NCBI GenBank assembly: GCA_018806915.1
Contig: JAGKQI010000104.1
Location: 744,001-808,000, forward strand
DNA: 64,000 nt
Source: Phytophthora colocasiae
Taxonomy: Eukaryota; Oomycota; Peronosporomycetes; Peronosporales; Peronosporaceae
Direction: 5' to 3'
Made by a program: the position numbers and the translations under genes. Each line of letters opens with the position of its first letter. Within the stretch, counting starts at the first letter, position 1. Shown here piece by piece: positions 29,497-43,076 of the stretch. The notes beneath the pieces are model-generated. The model was not told the origin of the DNA. It worked only from the letters and a program-made list of their open reading frames with translations, and did no database searches.

Positions 29497-29653
29497 GCCT
29501 TGCAGTCGACACTGACGTTTTCATAGTCAATTCATATTTTCAATCGTTTCTTTAAAACAGCCTAACTGGGTTTGTTGGTGATGTACACTTCGCCACTCGA
29601 AAACCATTAGTATCTGTACCAGGGCTTCTCACAATGCAATTCGAAATTGATTG

Positions 29654-29876
29654 TGTTGCAGTATGCTCTTTGTCATACAATATTACGATCCACCCTCTGT
29701 AAGTAGATAACTATGGATTCCACTATAGTTATAGAATCTACTAGTACAGATATGCCAGAACCAACAGTTCTGCCGGTGCACACACGAGGAACTCTAACTG
29801 CTAAATCTACCACTTCGCCTTTCACTGAGTACAACAAACATCTCTTCTTTCTACACTACTTACGCTACTCGCCAGA
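29654..29876 (+). repeat. Copia-1 LTR copy, unit 2
   Basis: Duplicated left LTR of Copia-1, followed by its PBS (29877-29888). Confidence 0.88.
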
Positions 29877-29880
29877 GGTT

Positions 29881-30092
29881 ATGAGCCCAAGACAAGCCTC
29901 AAGCGACGACTTCCCACGACTCATCGGCGCCGAGAACTTCGACGTGTGGAAGGCTCGCGTGTGCGCAGCACTCGATGGCAAGCACCTGCTCGGCTACGTG
30001 AAGCAGCTCGACTACGATGGTGTGTCAGACGAAGAGAGTGAAGACAGCACTAACGACATGTCCGACGACGACGACCCTCCTGCCAAGGCCAC
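29881..30092 (+). pseudogene. Copia-1 gag 5' fragment, unit 2
   Basis: Same 212 bp as 8624-8835, ending in ccac at the Gypsy-2 LTR. Here the uninterrupted LTR start (TGTGGTGAAG) can be read without Gypsy-1. Confidence 0.85.
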
Positions 30093-31473
30093 TGTGGTGA
30101 AGCGGACGAGAATTTTTCCTGGAGAGGCGATATCAGCCACGAACCCGAATAGAGTCGGAACGAGCGACAGGGGGGACCTGTGATCCCCAGATCTGGGTCG
30201 AATCAGACGAAGGTACGATGGGCCCCGCCGGGGAACAGGCAACAGAGACACCGGCGGAGGAGCAAGTGGAGCGGTGTTCGTGGGTGATCCGAATCCTGCC
30301 GGAGGAAGAATGGGGAAATCAAGGATGTTCTCGCGCGATCAGCGATGACGGGGTCCCAAGTGAGCACGATCGGCTCACCCCGGCATCCCGAAGTCTTCTA
30401 ACGGCTTGATCCTGCTTCCCCGGGCGGCGACGAAGTGGGATCACGCGGTGATCTTCTCCCTCTTAGGTACGAGATCAACTCCGGACCAAGTTCAGCCCTA
30501 GGCGCGACGCAGAATCTTCTGATGGCCTGATCCGGATTCCCCGAACGACTACCAAGCAGGATCAGGCAGCGATCAAGTCCCGATCAGGCAGCGATCAAGT
30601 CCCGATTAAGTGCGAGATAAAGCCCCGGTTAAGTACGAGATCAAGCTTCGGTTAAGTACGAGATCAAGCTTCGGTTAAGTACGAGATCAAGCTTCGGTTA
30701 AGTGCGAGATCAAGCTCCGGTTAAGTACGGAATCGGCTCAAGATCAGGGTTAGGGGAACCAAGCTAGGGATCAGCTATGTAGCCAGTGTCATGTGGTCGT
30801 AGGATAGTAAATCAGGATGGGATTAGTAGGCATAGGAATAACCATAAACAGAATCGAATTTGCCCTGAACCACTCAAGTGTCTTCGCTGCGCCTGGAACC
30901 GGGAACCACATTGGCCCTACAAGCGTCAAGGAGGTAAGGATACGTGACCTAGTATAGCGGTTAAGTCTGGATAATATATTGGCCAGCTTTGCCCTATCTA
31001 GTGAACTATCCTTTAAGTGCATATATCAGATCGGAAGGAATTGGTTGTTTAGCCTGACGATCCCGTCGAATCTCGCCCCCTCAAGACCCCCGCTAAAGGA
31101 AGCGGCAAGCAACGGAAAGGAAGGGACTGAATCCCGAACATTGGACCATTGGAAGACCTGGATCAAGAACCAGGCACTCCGGATCAAGGCTCGAGAACTC
31201 GCCTACGACCGGGAACAAGTACTCCGAGGTGGAGTGAAGAACTTCCACGCCGCCTCAAACCCCTGCGTCACCCAAGACTTTCTTCCGACCTACAAGACAC
31301 CTTCAGAAGTCACCTAGAAGAGCGTAACCCGCCTACCGACGGGTACACAAGGTAGATACTACACACAGCTAGATCACGGATCATCGGGGGACCCCCTCCG
31401 TTAGTCGGTGTCTGGGCGCAAGTGGTGATCGGGACCTGCCCTAACGAGATTTTGGCAGATCCGCTCCACCACA
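30093..31473 (+). repeat. Gypsy-2 LTR, unit 2
   Basis: 1381 bp; shows the complete undisturbed LTR with TGTGGTG/CACCACA ends. Confidence 0.92.
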
Positions 31474-33799
31474 ATGGTGCGCGTGCCCGGATCTTCTGGT
31501 GACTTCGGATATCACCGTGAGTCCCAAGAAGATGTTAAGGTAAAAGAAGAACAAGGGGAAGAAGTGCCTACGAATGTTGGATCGACGGAGGCACCACTGA
31601 AAACAGAAAGATCCACAGATCAGCAGAGTTCTGGGAGGATCTCTACTGACAGACACGAGGCAGATCGGGATCACGATCCAGACCTCGAAGAAAACCCCGA
31701 ATTCCTCCCAAGGCCCCTTCGGGGGCCACCGCGGATCTCGATGAGAATCGAGATCCGCAAACGAGCGATAAGAAATCGGTGGAACCGAAACTCAATCCGC
31801 TCACCAAATCCACGGCGGCCTCAAGAAAGACGAAGAAGAAGAAGATCAAAAACACCAGAGCAAAACGGAAAGCCCCAGACTCAGGATCCGAAGAGGTCGT
31901 TAAGTCAAGGTCAAAGATTACCAACGATGCAATCGAGATGGCTTATTACCGGAAAGTGCTAGGTGAGATCCTGCTCCAGGACCCCGTCCTAACGGTCATA
32001 CAAGCTCGCCAGATCGGAGAGCTATCCGGTCCAGTGTCGAGACCCCTGACCACTACCGACCGCTTGAAGGCGGTGAAGGTCTTGCTAGACCTACTCCAAG
32101 AAGCGGGTTTGGTGGCGGGAGAGTTCGATCCGAACTCTTTATTCGACATGGAACTTCGAACCATCCAGACTGCAACTCAAGACTTATTCGATGCCCTCAA
32201 GGTCCTAGTTGGCGAACGATCACGAACGCCGGAGCTAGGCTACCAGACCGGATCGTCGCACTATGCGTCAGCCACCTCGGAACCGGACTCCGATAGCCCC
32301 AGAGGTCCACCACGCATGTCGCTGGGCCCCTCCGGAGCTAAGTTCCTGAAGTCACGAGTCAAGAAACAGGACCAACGACCCACGGAGGTGAAGCTAGAGC
32401 CAAGGGTGCTAGACCAAGTGAGGAGCCAACAGGCAATAACTGATCATGCTACTCCAACAGCCAAACCTCCCGGATCCGACGAGAAGCTGGATCAATACTT
32501 CCAGATGGCGATGGATCGGTTCCTGAAGGAACAAAGTCAGTTGATTCCGAGAAACCCGGTCCGGGGAACATCCGATGTGGACATGGAGTCGGTCGCAACC
32601 CAGGATCCAGATTCCTGGGAATATGACCCCGATGACTTGGGGATACCAAACACCGGCCGACCTACACTGAGTCGAGCTGCTGTGGCCTCGGCCGCCATCG
32701 GGCCAGGAGGGTCCTCGGTGATCCAAAGGGTTCGCATCTCGGCGATCTCAGATTTGAAAGAATTTGCGGGTAAGGATCTGGACGAGGATCGCGCACGGGC
32801 TTGGATCGGCAAAGTCAAGTCAGCGTTTCAGCGTGATCAAGCCACGGAAGAAGAAAAATGCCTCACGTTCACTGACCTGATGATCGGCCCAGCTAAGAAT
32901 TGGTATCGCCAGCTGAGTCGGACCACGAAGACCTGTTGGGCAGATTTGCTCGACAGTTTTCAAACACAATACTGCGGACTAGGAATGTCCGTTGCATGGC
33001 AATACTACCATGCCCGGAAACGATCCGAAGAGACCCCTCTGGATTACCTTTATCGGCTCAACGTAGCCGCTCTGAGGGCTAAACTCAAAATCAAGGATGG
33101 GAGCCCCAAGGCTCGTCGGGAACACGTCGATCATTATATCGAAACATTGGGTGATCCCGAGCTAGCCGATCGGCTAACCTTGCTTCGGCTCACGGACGTC
33201 GAGGATCTGGAGGAGGTGCTTCGCGCGCGAGAAAGAGCGAAAAGTAGACAGCGTAAGTCCGCATTCGGCTCGAAATACCGACAGAAGATACCCGCTAGTG
33301 CTCCAACAGCGCCCACTCGGGCTGTGGTGCGCGCGATTCAAGCCCACGATCCAAGTTCGGAATCCGAGGAAGTCTCCGGATCGGATGGATCCGACTCGAA
33401 GGCGATCTCCGGAGAATCTATCTCGCTGCGGCGGACGACAAGTCGACTGGCACTGGGGGCGCCCACCAGGCGGATCAACCACGATCTCACGCGAATACGC
33501 AGGATCGGAGCCGGATCTCGGATCGTCGAGGCTCGCCGGATCATGATCGGAGCCGCTGTTCACACTGCGGGTCCCGGAAGCATACGGATCTGGACTGTTG
33601 GAGACGTCTGACCTGTGATAAGTGCGGGAAAAGAGGTCACCCAACGGACCGCTGTCTGTATACCTGCCGCGGTTGCGGGGAAATCCACGAGGCTGGAGAA
33701 TGCCCCATGGAGGAATTCTACAACCAGATCCGCAAGTGGTACGATCCGACTCGACACGCTGGGTTGTTCCCCGAGAAGGTGGAGAAGATGTTAAACTAG
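31474..33799 (+). pseudogene. Gypsy-2 gag (copy B, two frameshifts)
   Basis: As copy A but interrupted at about 31692 (one A fewer in the A run before CCCC) and about 33396 (one C fewer in GACTCCGAAG). The middle part 31779-33396 stays in the gag frame. The zinc-cluster DNA and the GTTAAAC signal (33790-33796) with its stem-loop are unchanged. Confidence 0.88.
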
Positions 33800-33837
33800 G
33801 ACGCTCGCCGGTTTGGAAACCGGTACGAGCCGAGCGT
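33790..33837 (+). promoter_or_regulatory. Programmed -1 frameshift signal (copy B)
   Basis: GTTAAAC at 33790-33796 followed by TAG and the same two-part stem-loop as in copy A. Confidence 0.72.
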
Positions 33838-35154
33838 TCTGGGTACTGCATTTATGCATATGTGAACAAGGAATCGAGAGATCAAGATAGGGAGAATTCG
33901 GATCTGCGCGGTAATACATGTAAGTTGCATTCGTATACTGCTAAGATCGCGAGTCTTCCCCGGATCGATGAGTTCTCGCGATCTGGTGCGGAAGTGGCTT
34001 TGGATCTCAAGGAAGGAGAATCCAGGGGGTATTGGAAATACCACGCACCAGGAAAATGGTTCCGCCAAGCCAAGATCTCAGGCAAGATCAATCATGAAAG
34101 AGCGATCTTGCTCCTGGACACTGGCGCTGAGGTATCCATCTTGGATACCGCCTTTGCTCGTAAGGTTGGGTGCCACTTTGACACTAGTCAGAGACAAGAG
34201 TGTGTTGGGATCGGTGACAATGTGTATACCACCGAAGGGAGAACGAGGATCAAGGTCACGCTGGCGGGATACTTGGTCTACTTTTTCGATATTTGGATTG
34301 GGGATCTATCTGGACAAGATGCGATCCTGGGTATGGATTTCATGATTCCGGCTGGGGTCCGGATGGATCTAGCGAAGGGATCGATGTGCTTACCTAATGA
34401 AGTGGGAATCCCACTTAGTGGTCGCAAGAGATTATATAGGGAAAAAGTACGATCGGTGAGATTGGAGGAAGATCTACATATCCCAGTTGGGGGATCCGAA
34501 GAGACCGCATCAAGGGTGAAATTATCGGCGACGGAGAAATTGTGGGTGACCAGAGGCGACCGATGGGTGCCTACCGTGGTAAATGGACCTGGCCGGACTC
34601 GGTACCTAGTGATCACGAATTTGAGCGAGAAGATTTTACGATTGGATCACAGATTACATGTCGGAATGGTACTTGATCAAGAAAAAGTTCCTCGATACCC
34701 AGGGTTTGTGTCGGTTGGATCCCGGCGCTACATGGAGTGGCAGAACCTAGCTCTAGAGGCGACTGTGGACGCAAGACCAGAACCTGAGGAATCCGTAGAG
34801 ACCCCCTTACCGTCAGTCGAACGGCCGACCTACGTTACGCCGCGATCCATACTCCGCCGAGGTGGGACGACCAAGACCGATCATGATCCTACGCCAATAT
34901 CGACATTAGGACCTCGATTACCAACCGATGCGGCCGAAGTCAAGGTCGCATTCATCGATCCCCAACCGGATCCCATGGATACCCCACCGATTACGATCAG
35001 TTCCGACAAGGCCCCGAGTGGCGAAGCTGGGGGCGGTGAGACTGAGACGAATGAGAACTTGCCAGATCAGGCCCCAGATCGGACAGATCGAGATCGAGGT
35101 AAAAACAGAAAAACCAGATTTTCAAATCGAGATCAAACATGTATCCGACGCTGA
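33793..35154 (+). pseudogene. Gypsy-2 protease region (copy B)
   Basis: Same DTG protease as copy A. The G missing in copy A at the end of the linker is present (GEAGGGETETNENLPDQ), but an extra A near 35111 then breaks the frame, so neither copy reads through. Confidence 0.8.
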
Positions 35155-35400
35155 CGTCGGCCCCACGGTTGAGGACACCCCGATCCTGATGGCCAAGGAC
35201 GATAGACTCCGTGATCCATCGACGAACGAACCCGATCCGACACCTCCTGGAAGAATCTAGAACGCCGATCAGACCCACTTACACGAAAGCGGCGATTTTT
35301 CGGCCGAAGATCTAGCCGATATCTCGTAGTAGTACCAGAAATCCAGATCTTCACCACTGAAGAAGTCAGGATTGAAGATCTACAAGTAGGAAATCCGGGA

Positions 35401-37071
35401 TTGGCTACCCCGGAAGAGATCGAGAAACTTCGACAGATTATTTGGAAGAAGCGACATCTCCTGATCGGGAAAGGAAACGCACTTCCTCCGGCAGCCAAGG
35501 GTGTTATATGCGATATCGACGTGGGGGATGCAAAACCGATTGCACAACGAGTCCGGAAGGTGGCGCCACAATTCCGAGAGAAAGTATCGGATCTTATCAA
35601 AGGACTCCTAGCTGCCAAGATCATTCGGCCATCGACATCGCCATGGGCATCTCCGATCGTGGTGATCATCAAGAAGAACGGTGTAGACATCCGACTATGT
35701 ATCGATTATCGGTTGGTGAACGGTCTCACAAGGCTGATGATCTACCCGATGCCCCTGATCAATGACCTGCTAGAAGATCTTGACAAGGTTCTGTGGTATT
35801 GTTCATTAGACATGGCGAGTGGATTCTGGGTCGTATCAATGACCGATCGAGCTCGCGTGATTTCAGCTTTCATCACTCCATTTGGTCTTTTCGAGTGGAA
35901 TCGCATGCCGTTCGGGCTGAAGAACGCCCCTCAGATCTATCAACGTCTTGTGGACAACGCTCTATATGGCTTTTTGAAGATCTCCTCGACAGGGAACACG
36001 GAAGACTCGGCAGACGTGTTTGAATCAGGGATCCCGGAGGATCCTGGTCGCCCGTCAGTTCTAGGACGGAGATCATACATCGACTATATCTTGATCACGG
36101 CTGGAACATGGGATCAAATGTGCGATCGGGTGGAAGACCTATTGGAGGCCTGTGATAAGTGGAATCTCTCGATCAGTGTGGCAAAGAGCTTCTGGGGCAT
36201 GGATAAGGTGGAATATCTCGGACACAAAGTGTCGATCGACGGATTGGAGGCAAACCCGAAAGACCTGAAGTCTCTGGCGGATCTACCATTCCCTGGATCA
36301 CTCCGATCCATGCGGTTCATCGAGGATTATGCGATCTATGCATCGGTCCTATATGAACTACGTGAGGCGGAGTTCGCAGAACTGAAGAAGCAACCAGATC
36401 TCCAAAAGATCATGGATAGTACGGACCCGATCACTCGAGATCCCGTTGCGCTTAAGTCGAATCAGGATGGATCACCCGACACCTCGACTCAAAAGGGGGA
36501 TAGTACACCGGATCCCGACTTGGGGGCGATGTCTCCCCCCTGTTCAAGCGAGGTCGAAGCCAATCTGGCCCAAAAAGCTGGCGACGAGAGGTGGGGTAGG
36601 GCACACAGGGCGTTTACAGCCTTGAAAACCAAGATCGCGTCGACCCCGATCCTTCGTCACTTCGACATGACGAAGTTACCCGTGGTGATCGTGTATGCTA
36701 GTGACTGGGCGATTTCCGCCGCACTAATGCAGGAACACGACCAGATCTACCACCCGGTTGCGTTTGCCAGCCGAACCTTGAAGACGAACGAGCTAAACTA
36801 TAATGTTGCCGAAAAGGAGGTGTTGGCTCTACTTCGGATCTTGGATCTACACTACACCCTGTTGGTGGGAAGTCGGATCAAGGTCCCAACCAGACACTCC
36901 ACGCTTGCCTGGCTGTTCAAGTCTGCCGGCCTCCAAGGACGTCTGGGACAATGGTCTGCTCTCCTGTCCCCATGGACACTCGAGATCACGAAGTGTACGA
37001 AGGGAGAGGATGAGATACTGGGGGCGATCGCAGCTAATATAACGCTTAGATCGGAATCGACGAAGCCCTGA
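35401..37071 (+). pseudogene. Gypsy-2 reverse transcriptase and RNase H (copy B)
   Basis: Nearly identical to copy A over 556 residues, including the SYIDYILI active-site loss; one visible residue difference (GSRIKVP against GSRIKVL). Confidence 0.87.
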
Positions 37072-37138
37072 TCGCGATCGCGCCACAGAAGGAACCGAGA
37101 CGTAAGATCCAGATGCCGATTCCCACCGTAGATCCAGG

Positions 37139-38280
37139 TGAGGAGCTATGGGTACGGTTCGGCACGCGTGAAACGAGGGAGGAGGCGCTTTCAGCGCGAT
37201 CGTGTGGAGTTTGCCGGAGTGGAAAGTGATCAAGGCTAGATCAAACTATGCGGAGAGTCTTACTGTCAATGAAGCGGAATACCGTGGACTCTTGCTAGGT
37301 CTTGGCATGATCGCACAGTTAGAGCGCCGCCGTTTGGTCGTTTGTGGCGATTCGAACCTGGTGATCCGACAAGTCCGGGGCGAGATCGACTGTAAGGCGC
37401 CAGGATTGACGTTACTGAAACAGAAGGTGCTAGATCACTTGCGGAATTGGGGAGATCACGAGCTGGTCCATGTGAAGAGAGACTGGAATGGGAGTGCAGA
37501 TAGCTTGGCGAGTGCCGCGCTGCAACGAGGAAGCGGGATCGAGGTCCACGATGAGGCAGATCGACGCGATCTGATCACCTTGAATCGACTTGATGAGGTG
37601 TTGATCCCTCGAGTTGAAGATCGAACTGTGCAAGTGTCGGCCGTAGCCACGCGTACAGCCCGAGCGCGACCTGGTGCCGCTGTCCTGCGAGAGGAACTGA
37701 TCCGGGAGATGCGGGTTGATCGGATCAGGCGAGCTCAGGACGAGGAGGTCTGGATCGCAGGACTAAAGAAGTACCTGGCTGGGCAGATCGCGGATCTTAC
37801 TCGAGCCGAATCTGGATCTTACGCCAAGATCGCCTCCGAGTACGAGGTAGACGAACAAGATCTGCTATTTTACCTGACCCACCAGGGCTGAGATCAAGTG
37901 GTGATCGCGATCGCCTGATGAGACTTGTGGTCCCAGAAACGCTACAGCAGGATGTCCTCCACCACTACCATACGACTCTGGAAGGGGGACATCAAGGGAT
38001 CGGACGCACTTATCAGCGGATCCGAGATCATTTCCACTGGAGGGGATTATATCGGAGCGTGCAGCAATACGTAGGCGAGTGTGTAGACTGTGAGACCGGA
38101 AAGGGGAGACCCACGATCCGGGGCGAGTCGCCTGGGAATCTGCAAGCGACATACCCATTCCAGATCATAGCGATGGATCACATACCCTCTCTGCCCAGAT
38201 CCAACAAAGGCAACACCGAACTACTGATCTGGGTCGATCTGTTCACGGGATATGTGATCGCAAAGGCTAGTTCCTCCTGA
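37139..38280 (+). pseudogene. Gypsy-2 aRNH and integrase N-half (copy B)
   Basis: Same domains as copy A. An extra G near 37176 and a change at about 37875 (LLFYLTHQG-stop) split it into 37202-37891 and 37918-38280; the shared TGA is at 38278-38280. Confidence 0.82.
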
Positions 38281-39333
38281 TCGGCCCAGACCGTCGCGGA
38301 ATCTTATGAAGAATGCGTGTTCCGCAGATTTGGTGCTAGCGAGATGATCAGGCACGATCGAGAACCGGGCTTCATGTCCGACTTCTTCAGATCGTTCAAT
38401 AAGATCCTGGGGCAGCGACAACGGGCAACGATGGCCTACCGACCACAGGCCAATGGGACTGCGGAACGGATGGTGCAAACCGCCACTAGGGCGATCAAGA
38501 TGTATGTTCAAGATCTCGATCAAAAGGACTGGGATGAATACGCGGAGAGATTGACGTTCGCTATTAACACGGCTCACGATCGGGTTCGGGGAGATACTCC
38601 TCACTATTTGGTACACGGATGGGATCCGAGATCGACGTTGGAAGCGACGATCCCGGTCGGGTCGACCAGGCGCCATGACCGCGATCCAAGACGGTGGAGA
38701 TATCGCGTTCAGAGATACTACCAGCAGTCGAGAGAACAGGTCAACGCTAAGCTGCGAGAGGCGATTGCAGACCGAGCCGATCGGCACAATGAAGATGTCG
38801 ATCCGCATCAGATCGAAGCTGGATCACGAGTTTGGCTATATCTAGATCGTGTGAAGGAAGGGTATGCACGTAAACTTGCTCACCTTTGGCACGGCCCGTT
38901 CCGTGTTGCAGAGAAGCTCAATGAATTCACGATCAAGCTGGAGATCGCGGGATCTGATTACCATATCTTCCCAGTGGTCCATGTTTCTAAGCTAAAGCTG
39001 GTGCGGAATTTCCCGGATCGACCGCGGATCGAGTTGATGGTAGATGAAGCAGATCGGCTCGATTTCGATGAGATCCTCCTTCCGGAGGACAGTTGGGTCC
39101 CAGATCTGGATGCCGATGAGTACGAGGTCAAACGGATCTCGGACATGCGAAGTGGGAAACGAACTCGCTACGGCCGGATCTATCGTGAATTCCTGGTGCA
39201 CTGGGTCGGTTATGATGAGCCAACGTGGGTCGACGAAGCTGATCTTAACTGTGGAGCCATATTGAGCGCGTTCCTACGTGACCATGCTAAACGGAACCGG
39301 TTCGGCGTGATGCAGTCGCATGAAGAAGTGTAA
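38281..39333 (+). pseudogene. Gypsy-2 integrase C-half with chromodomain (copy B)
   Basis: Keeps the canonical YRPQANGTAERM string that copy A has lost; otherwise as copy A. Confidence 0.85.
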
Positions 39334-39666
39334 GGGAAGTCAGGCGAGGTAACCGGGTTGCCTCGCCGTGATCGAGGAAGCTGATGTGGAGGAGAATCCA
39401 GATCAGAGCGAGGGTTTTATATTTGTGTATATGCATGTGCGCAGGGAATTTGGCGTTAGGAGATGGTGATCCGGAATGTCGAGATGGAGATGAAAGGGGA
39501 TCACGTTCTCAAAATGATGGAGTACGATGGGAATGACTGTGGGAATGGAGATTATGAGAGTTACGAATGGAGATGGAAGAATGCAAAACGGCCCTGGATG
39601 GTGTTCCGAATCCGAACTCGGGGAGAAGCCCCGAGCCTTGCTGCAGGTGATCGAAGTTAACATGAC

Positions 39667-42133
39667 TTACGGAGAAGCGGCCCCAGCGGGAGGAGGATTG
39701 AACTTGCCGATAAGGCGGGGGATCCTGGTAGCGGGATGGTTGACCGGGTCTTGCCGATACTGGTTACGCCACGGATCCGCCTCGTCACACTCCTCCAGAG
39801 CCTCGATCAGGTTCGCCGGCTCTGGGACGTTCGCGTTGGGATCCGCCCGGTTGGCACGCCGAGAGACCACGCCGGGATACCAACGAACCACATCCACTCC
39901 CGGAATGGGGAGGTGAAGGAAGAACGGATCCAACAGGATGTCGAGATCGAACCACTGGTCGCGCATTATGGCGGGGAAGGAGGCGAGGAACTGGCGCCAA
40001 GCAGACCCAGCCCGACTCCGCCTGGCCTTGCGAGCGACGTAATACCGCTGCAGTTCGAGATCCGCATCTTGCATGGCAGAGGTAATCTCGAGGTTATGGG
40101 TGGATTCCCAAAACGCCTGGCGGTGCCGTTCCTCCAGGACGCGATAGGTGGCAGCCACGGCCGCGAGGGGTGTTCCCTCCCTCTCATGCAGATCGAGGTC
40201 GAACGTGAGGGGACCCGGGTTCGCGAAGTCGTTCCACGGCTCCAGAGCCAGCAGATCAAGCACGTTCACACCCGTGATCAACCCGTTGAGGTATTCGGTG
40301 CCGGGGGTCGGTGCAGGCCCGGCCTGTATCTGAGAAGGGAACAGCCAACCCGAAGGGATCAACAACCGTTTACCCAGAGAATTGGCAATCAGACCCACGA
40401 TCGAATACTGCCCGATCACCTGCGGATCCCACGGTACGATGTCAGCGGCCGCGAAGGTACGCTGCCGATCGTACCCTGGGATGAAAGAGGCGACCGGGAA
40501 CAGGGGTGGTCGGAGCCCGAGGGGCGGGGAACCGCCGAGAGGAGGTGGCGGCGGTGACGGAGAACCCGGAGGTGATCCCGGAGACGGCGGGCCTGATCCA
40601 TCCGGAGATGGGCTTGAGCCGTCCGGAGACCCCGATCCACGAGCGCCAGAAGGTCCGCCTCTCGGAACCTGACCGGACTCGCGCCGGTGCGTCGAGATAG
40701 ATCGTTGGCGGCTCATGTGTAGAATATCGTCCTCCTCGGAGTCCTCCGCCTCGTTGGAACGTTCCGATTCGGCCTCAGAACTAGTTCCATTGCTGGGTTC
40801 TGGACTCTCGTCCTCTTCGGACGGAGATGAGAATGGGTGCTGGGGATCGTAGTCGGAGTCTTCCTCTTCCTCGTCCTGCGAATCGCCATCGGCGGGGAGC
40901 GATCCGGACTGATCCGTCGGTGCTGGGGTCGGATCAGGGGCTGGAGTGTCGGTTTCCTCCCCTCCGGCCTGCCCAGAAGCTTGATCCGCCAACAGATCCA
41001 GCGGGCTCGCCGTTGATCCTGCCGGGGTCGGAACCACCGTTGGTGTGACAGGCTGGGTTGATCCGGGAGCTTCGGTAGCCGCAGTTTTTCGATCACGGGG
41101 TGCTGGGGAGATCCGAGCTGGACGCTTGCGTGAGGAAGGAGGAACGGCTGGGGAAGCGGAGGCACTTCGAGATCTTTTGGTGGCACGAGCCGCCCGTCGA
41201 TCCGCGATCCACGAGGACAACCGAGCAGAGGAATCCTCGGCGTGATGCAGCTGTTGTTCGGCTTCGGCATAATCAGCGTCCAGCTCTTGATGAGCCTGTC
41301 GAAGCTCCGCGTTCTGTCGCTGGAGTTGGTCGAGGTCAGCGAGGGCCGACGCGTTCTGTCGCTGGAGTTGGTCAAGCTCCTGTGTCGCCGCATCCCGGGC
41401 GGAACGGGCCACGTCAAGGTCTGCGAGGACCGATAAACGATCTTGGGTGGCGTCGTCCAGGTCGACCTGGATTCGATCACGATCCACCGTGACTCGATTG
41501 AGATCTTGCATCGCCTGATCCCGGAGAGCTGGTCCCGGTCGTGTTGGATTATTTCCAGATTTCCCAAGGTATCCGCCAGATCTTGCTCCAGACTGGATAC
41601 GGCGGCGGCATCGGCGGTTGCATCCAAAGGCGGGGCGCGAGAATCCGGTGCGGATACGTCCTCCAAGGCGAGGTGTGCCCGAGCCAGTTCAGCCTGGTGA
41701 TCCTCTGCCTCGCGTTCCAGGTACGCGACTTCGGCTCGAGCGGCGAGCAACTCCGCTTGGGTCCGCGTCAACTCCAACCTCAACCGAGCCTCCTCTGCCG
41801 TAGGGCGAGTCTGATCAGCGGGCATGGCCATGGCCGCTTGTGGACCTTGGGAGGGATCGTTCCTCTGCCAGCGATCAAGGCTACGCTGAGTGAGAGTCAA
41901 GTCATGACGCACGGCGGCGAGCTCCCGTTCACGATCCTCAAGCTCATCCCGGAGTTCAATCTCCGTCTCCCCGGCTATGCGAAGTTCGGCCAGCCGGAAG
42001 TCGAGATCCTCGAGCGCAGAGTCTAGCCGCGCCTGGATCCGGGCCATTCGCTGCTCAGACTCCCGCCGTTCGGCGTCGTGCTGAGCCCGCTGATCCTGCA
42101 AGGTGGCGATCGCGTCCCCACCGATAACATTCT
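39667..42133 (-). CDS. Gypsy-2 antisense ORF (copy B)
   Basis: Open part 39667-41511 (614 aa) plus upstream coiled coil up to the truncation. The C-terminus differs slightly from copy A (PPPAGAASP against PPPAGS), and one Pro/Gly-run residue pattern differs (indels near 40510). The shared frame change lies near 41512. An apparent 564-aa frame (40713-42407) that runs on into GST antisense is a chimera of the junction. Confidence 0.58.
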
Positions 42134-42480
42134 TCTTCAACCTCATCGATGAAATGTTCAACAATCCCGAGTGGCGCGCAACTATTGGGGAGAGAGATCC
42201 AGACAAACTACAGAAGATTCGCGAGGGATTGTCCAAGGGAATCATCCCGAAGACTCTCGAGTCTCTGGAAAAGCGTGTTGCTGCATTTGAAGGGAAATAC
42301 GCCACGGGATCGAAGTTAACCGTTGCGGATTTGGCTGTGTATGCGGTTGTACTTCTCCTGAAAGCTGGCAGACCTGGTATCCCAACAAACCTAGCTGATC
42401 CGTACAAGAATTTGCAACGTGTCTTCGATCAGGTGAAGGAACATCCAAAAGTTGTCGAGTGGAATGCTGCTCACGCTTGA
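42134..42480 (+). pseudogene. GST 3' fragment, unit 3
   Basis: Third copy of the GST C-terminal coding end, same junction as at 29150. Confidence 0.9.
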
Positions 42481-42637
42481 GCCTTGCAGTCGACACTGAC
42501 GTTTTCATAGTCAATTCATATTTTCAATCGTTTCTTCAAAACAGCCTAACTGGGTTTCTTGGTGATGTACACTTCGCCACTCGAAAACCATTAGTATCTG
42601 TACCAGGGCTTCTCACAATGCAATTCGAAATTGATTG

Positions 42638-42860
42638 TGTTGCAGTATGCTCTTTGTCATACAATATTACGATCCACCCTCTGTAAGTAGATAACTATGG
42701 ATTCCACTATAGTTATAGAATCTACTAGTACAGATATGCCAGAACCAACAGTTCTGCCGGTGCACACACGAGGAACTCTAACTGCTAAATCTACCACTTC
42801 GCCTTTCACTGAGTACAACAAACATCTCTTCTTTCTACACTACTTACGCTACTCGCCAGA
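42638..42860 (+). repeat. Copia-1 LTR copy, unit 3
   Basis: Third copy of the left Copia-1 LTR; PBS at 42861-42872. Confidence 0.88.
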
Positions 42861-42864
42861 GGTT

Positions 42865-43076
42865 ATGAGCCCAAGACAAGCCTCAAGCGACGACTTCCCA
42901 CGACTCATCGGCGCCGAGAACTTCGACGTGTGGAAGGCTCGCGTGTGCGCAGCACTCGATGGCAAGCACCTGCTCGGCTACGTGAAGCAGCTCGACTACG
43001 ATGGTGTGTCAGACGAAGAGAGTGAAGACAGCACTAACGACATGTCCGACGACGACGACCCTCCTGCCAAGGCCAC
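42865..43076 (+). pseudogene. Copia-1 gag 5' fragment, unit 3
   Basis: Ends in ccac (43073-43076), the left target duplication of Gypsy-2, whose partner is at 44429-44432. Confidence 0.85.

Larger units (their letters stand above)
29150..42133 (+). repeat. Tandem duplication unit 2 (12,984 bp)
   Basis: Unit = GST 3' end, Copia-1 5' LTR and gag start, Gypsy-2 LTR and truncated internal region. Unit 1 is 7893-29149 (with Gypsy-1 added), unit 2 is 29150-42133, and unit 3 starts at 42134 and stops after one LTR. The joint fuses the Gypsy-2 antisense ORF to GST at a shared tcttcaac string and is identical at 29150 and 42134. Few substitutions separate the units. Confidence 0.9.
30093..42133 (+). 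mobile_element. Gypsy-2 copy B (truncated, tandem copy of A)
   Basis: LTR 30093-31473, then the same internal region as copy A, cut at the same base. It carries additional single-base changes of its own: A lost near 31692 and C lost near 33396 (gag), A gained near 35111 (linker), G gained near 37176 (aRNH), and a short change near 37875. Confidence 0.9.

Noticed and set aside
40713..42407. Minus-strand 564-aa frame
   Set aside because: Chimera created by the duplication junction: it starts in GST antisense and changes frame within the Gypsy-2 antisense protein.
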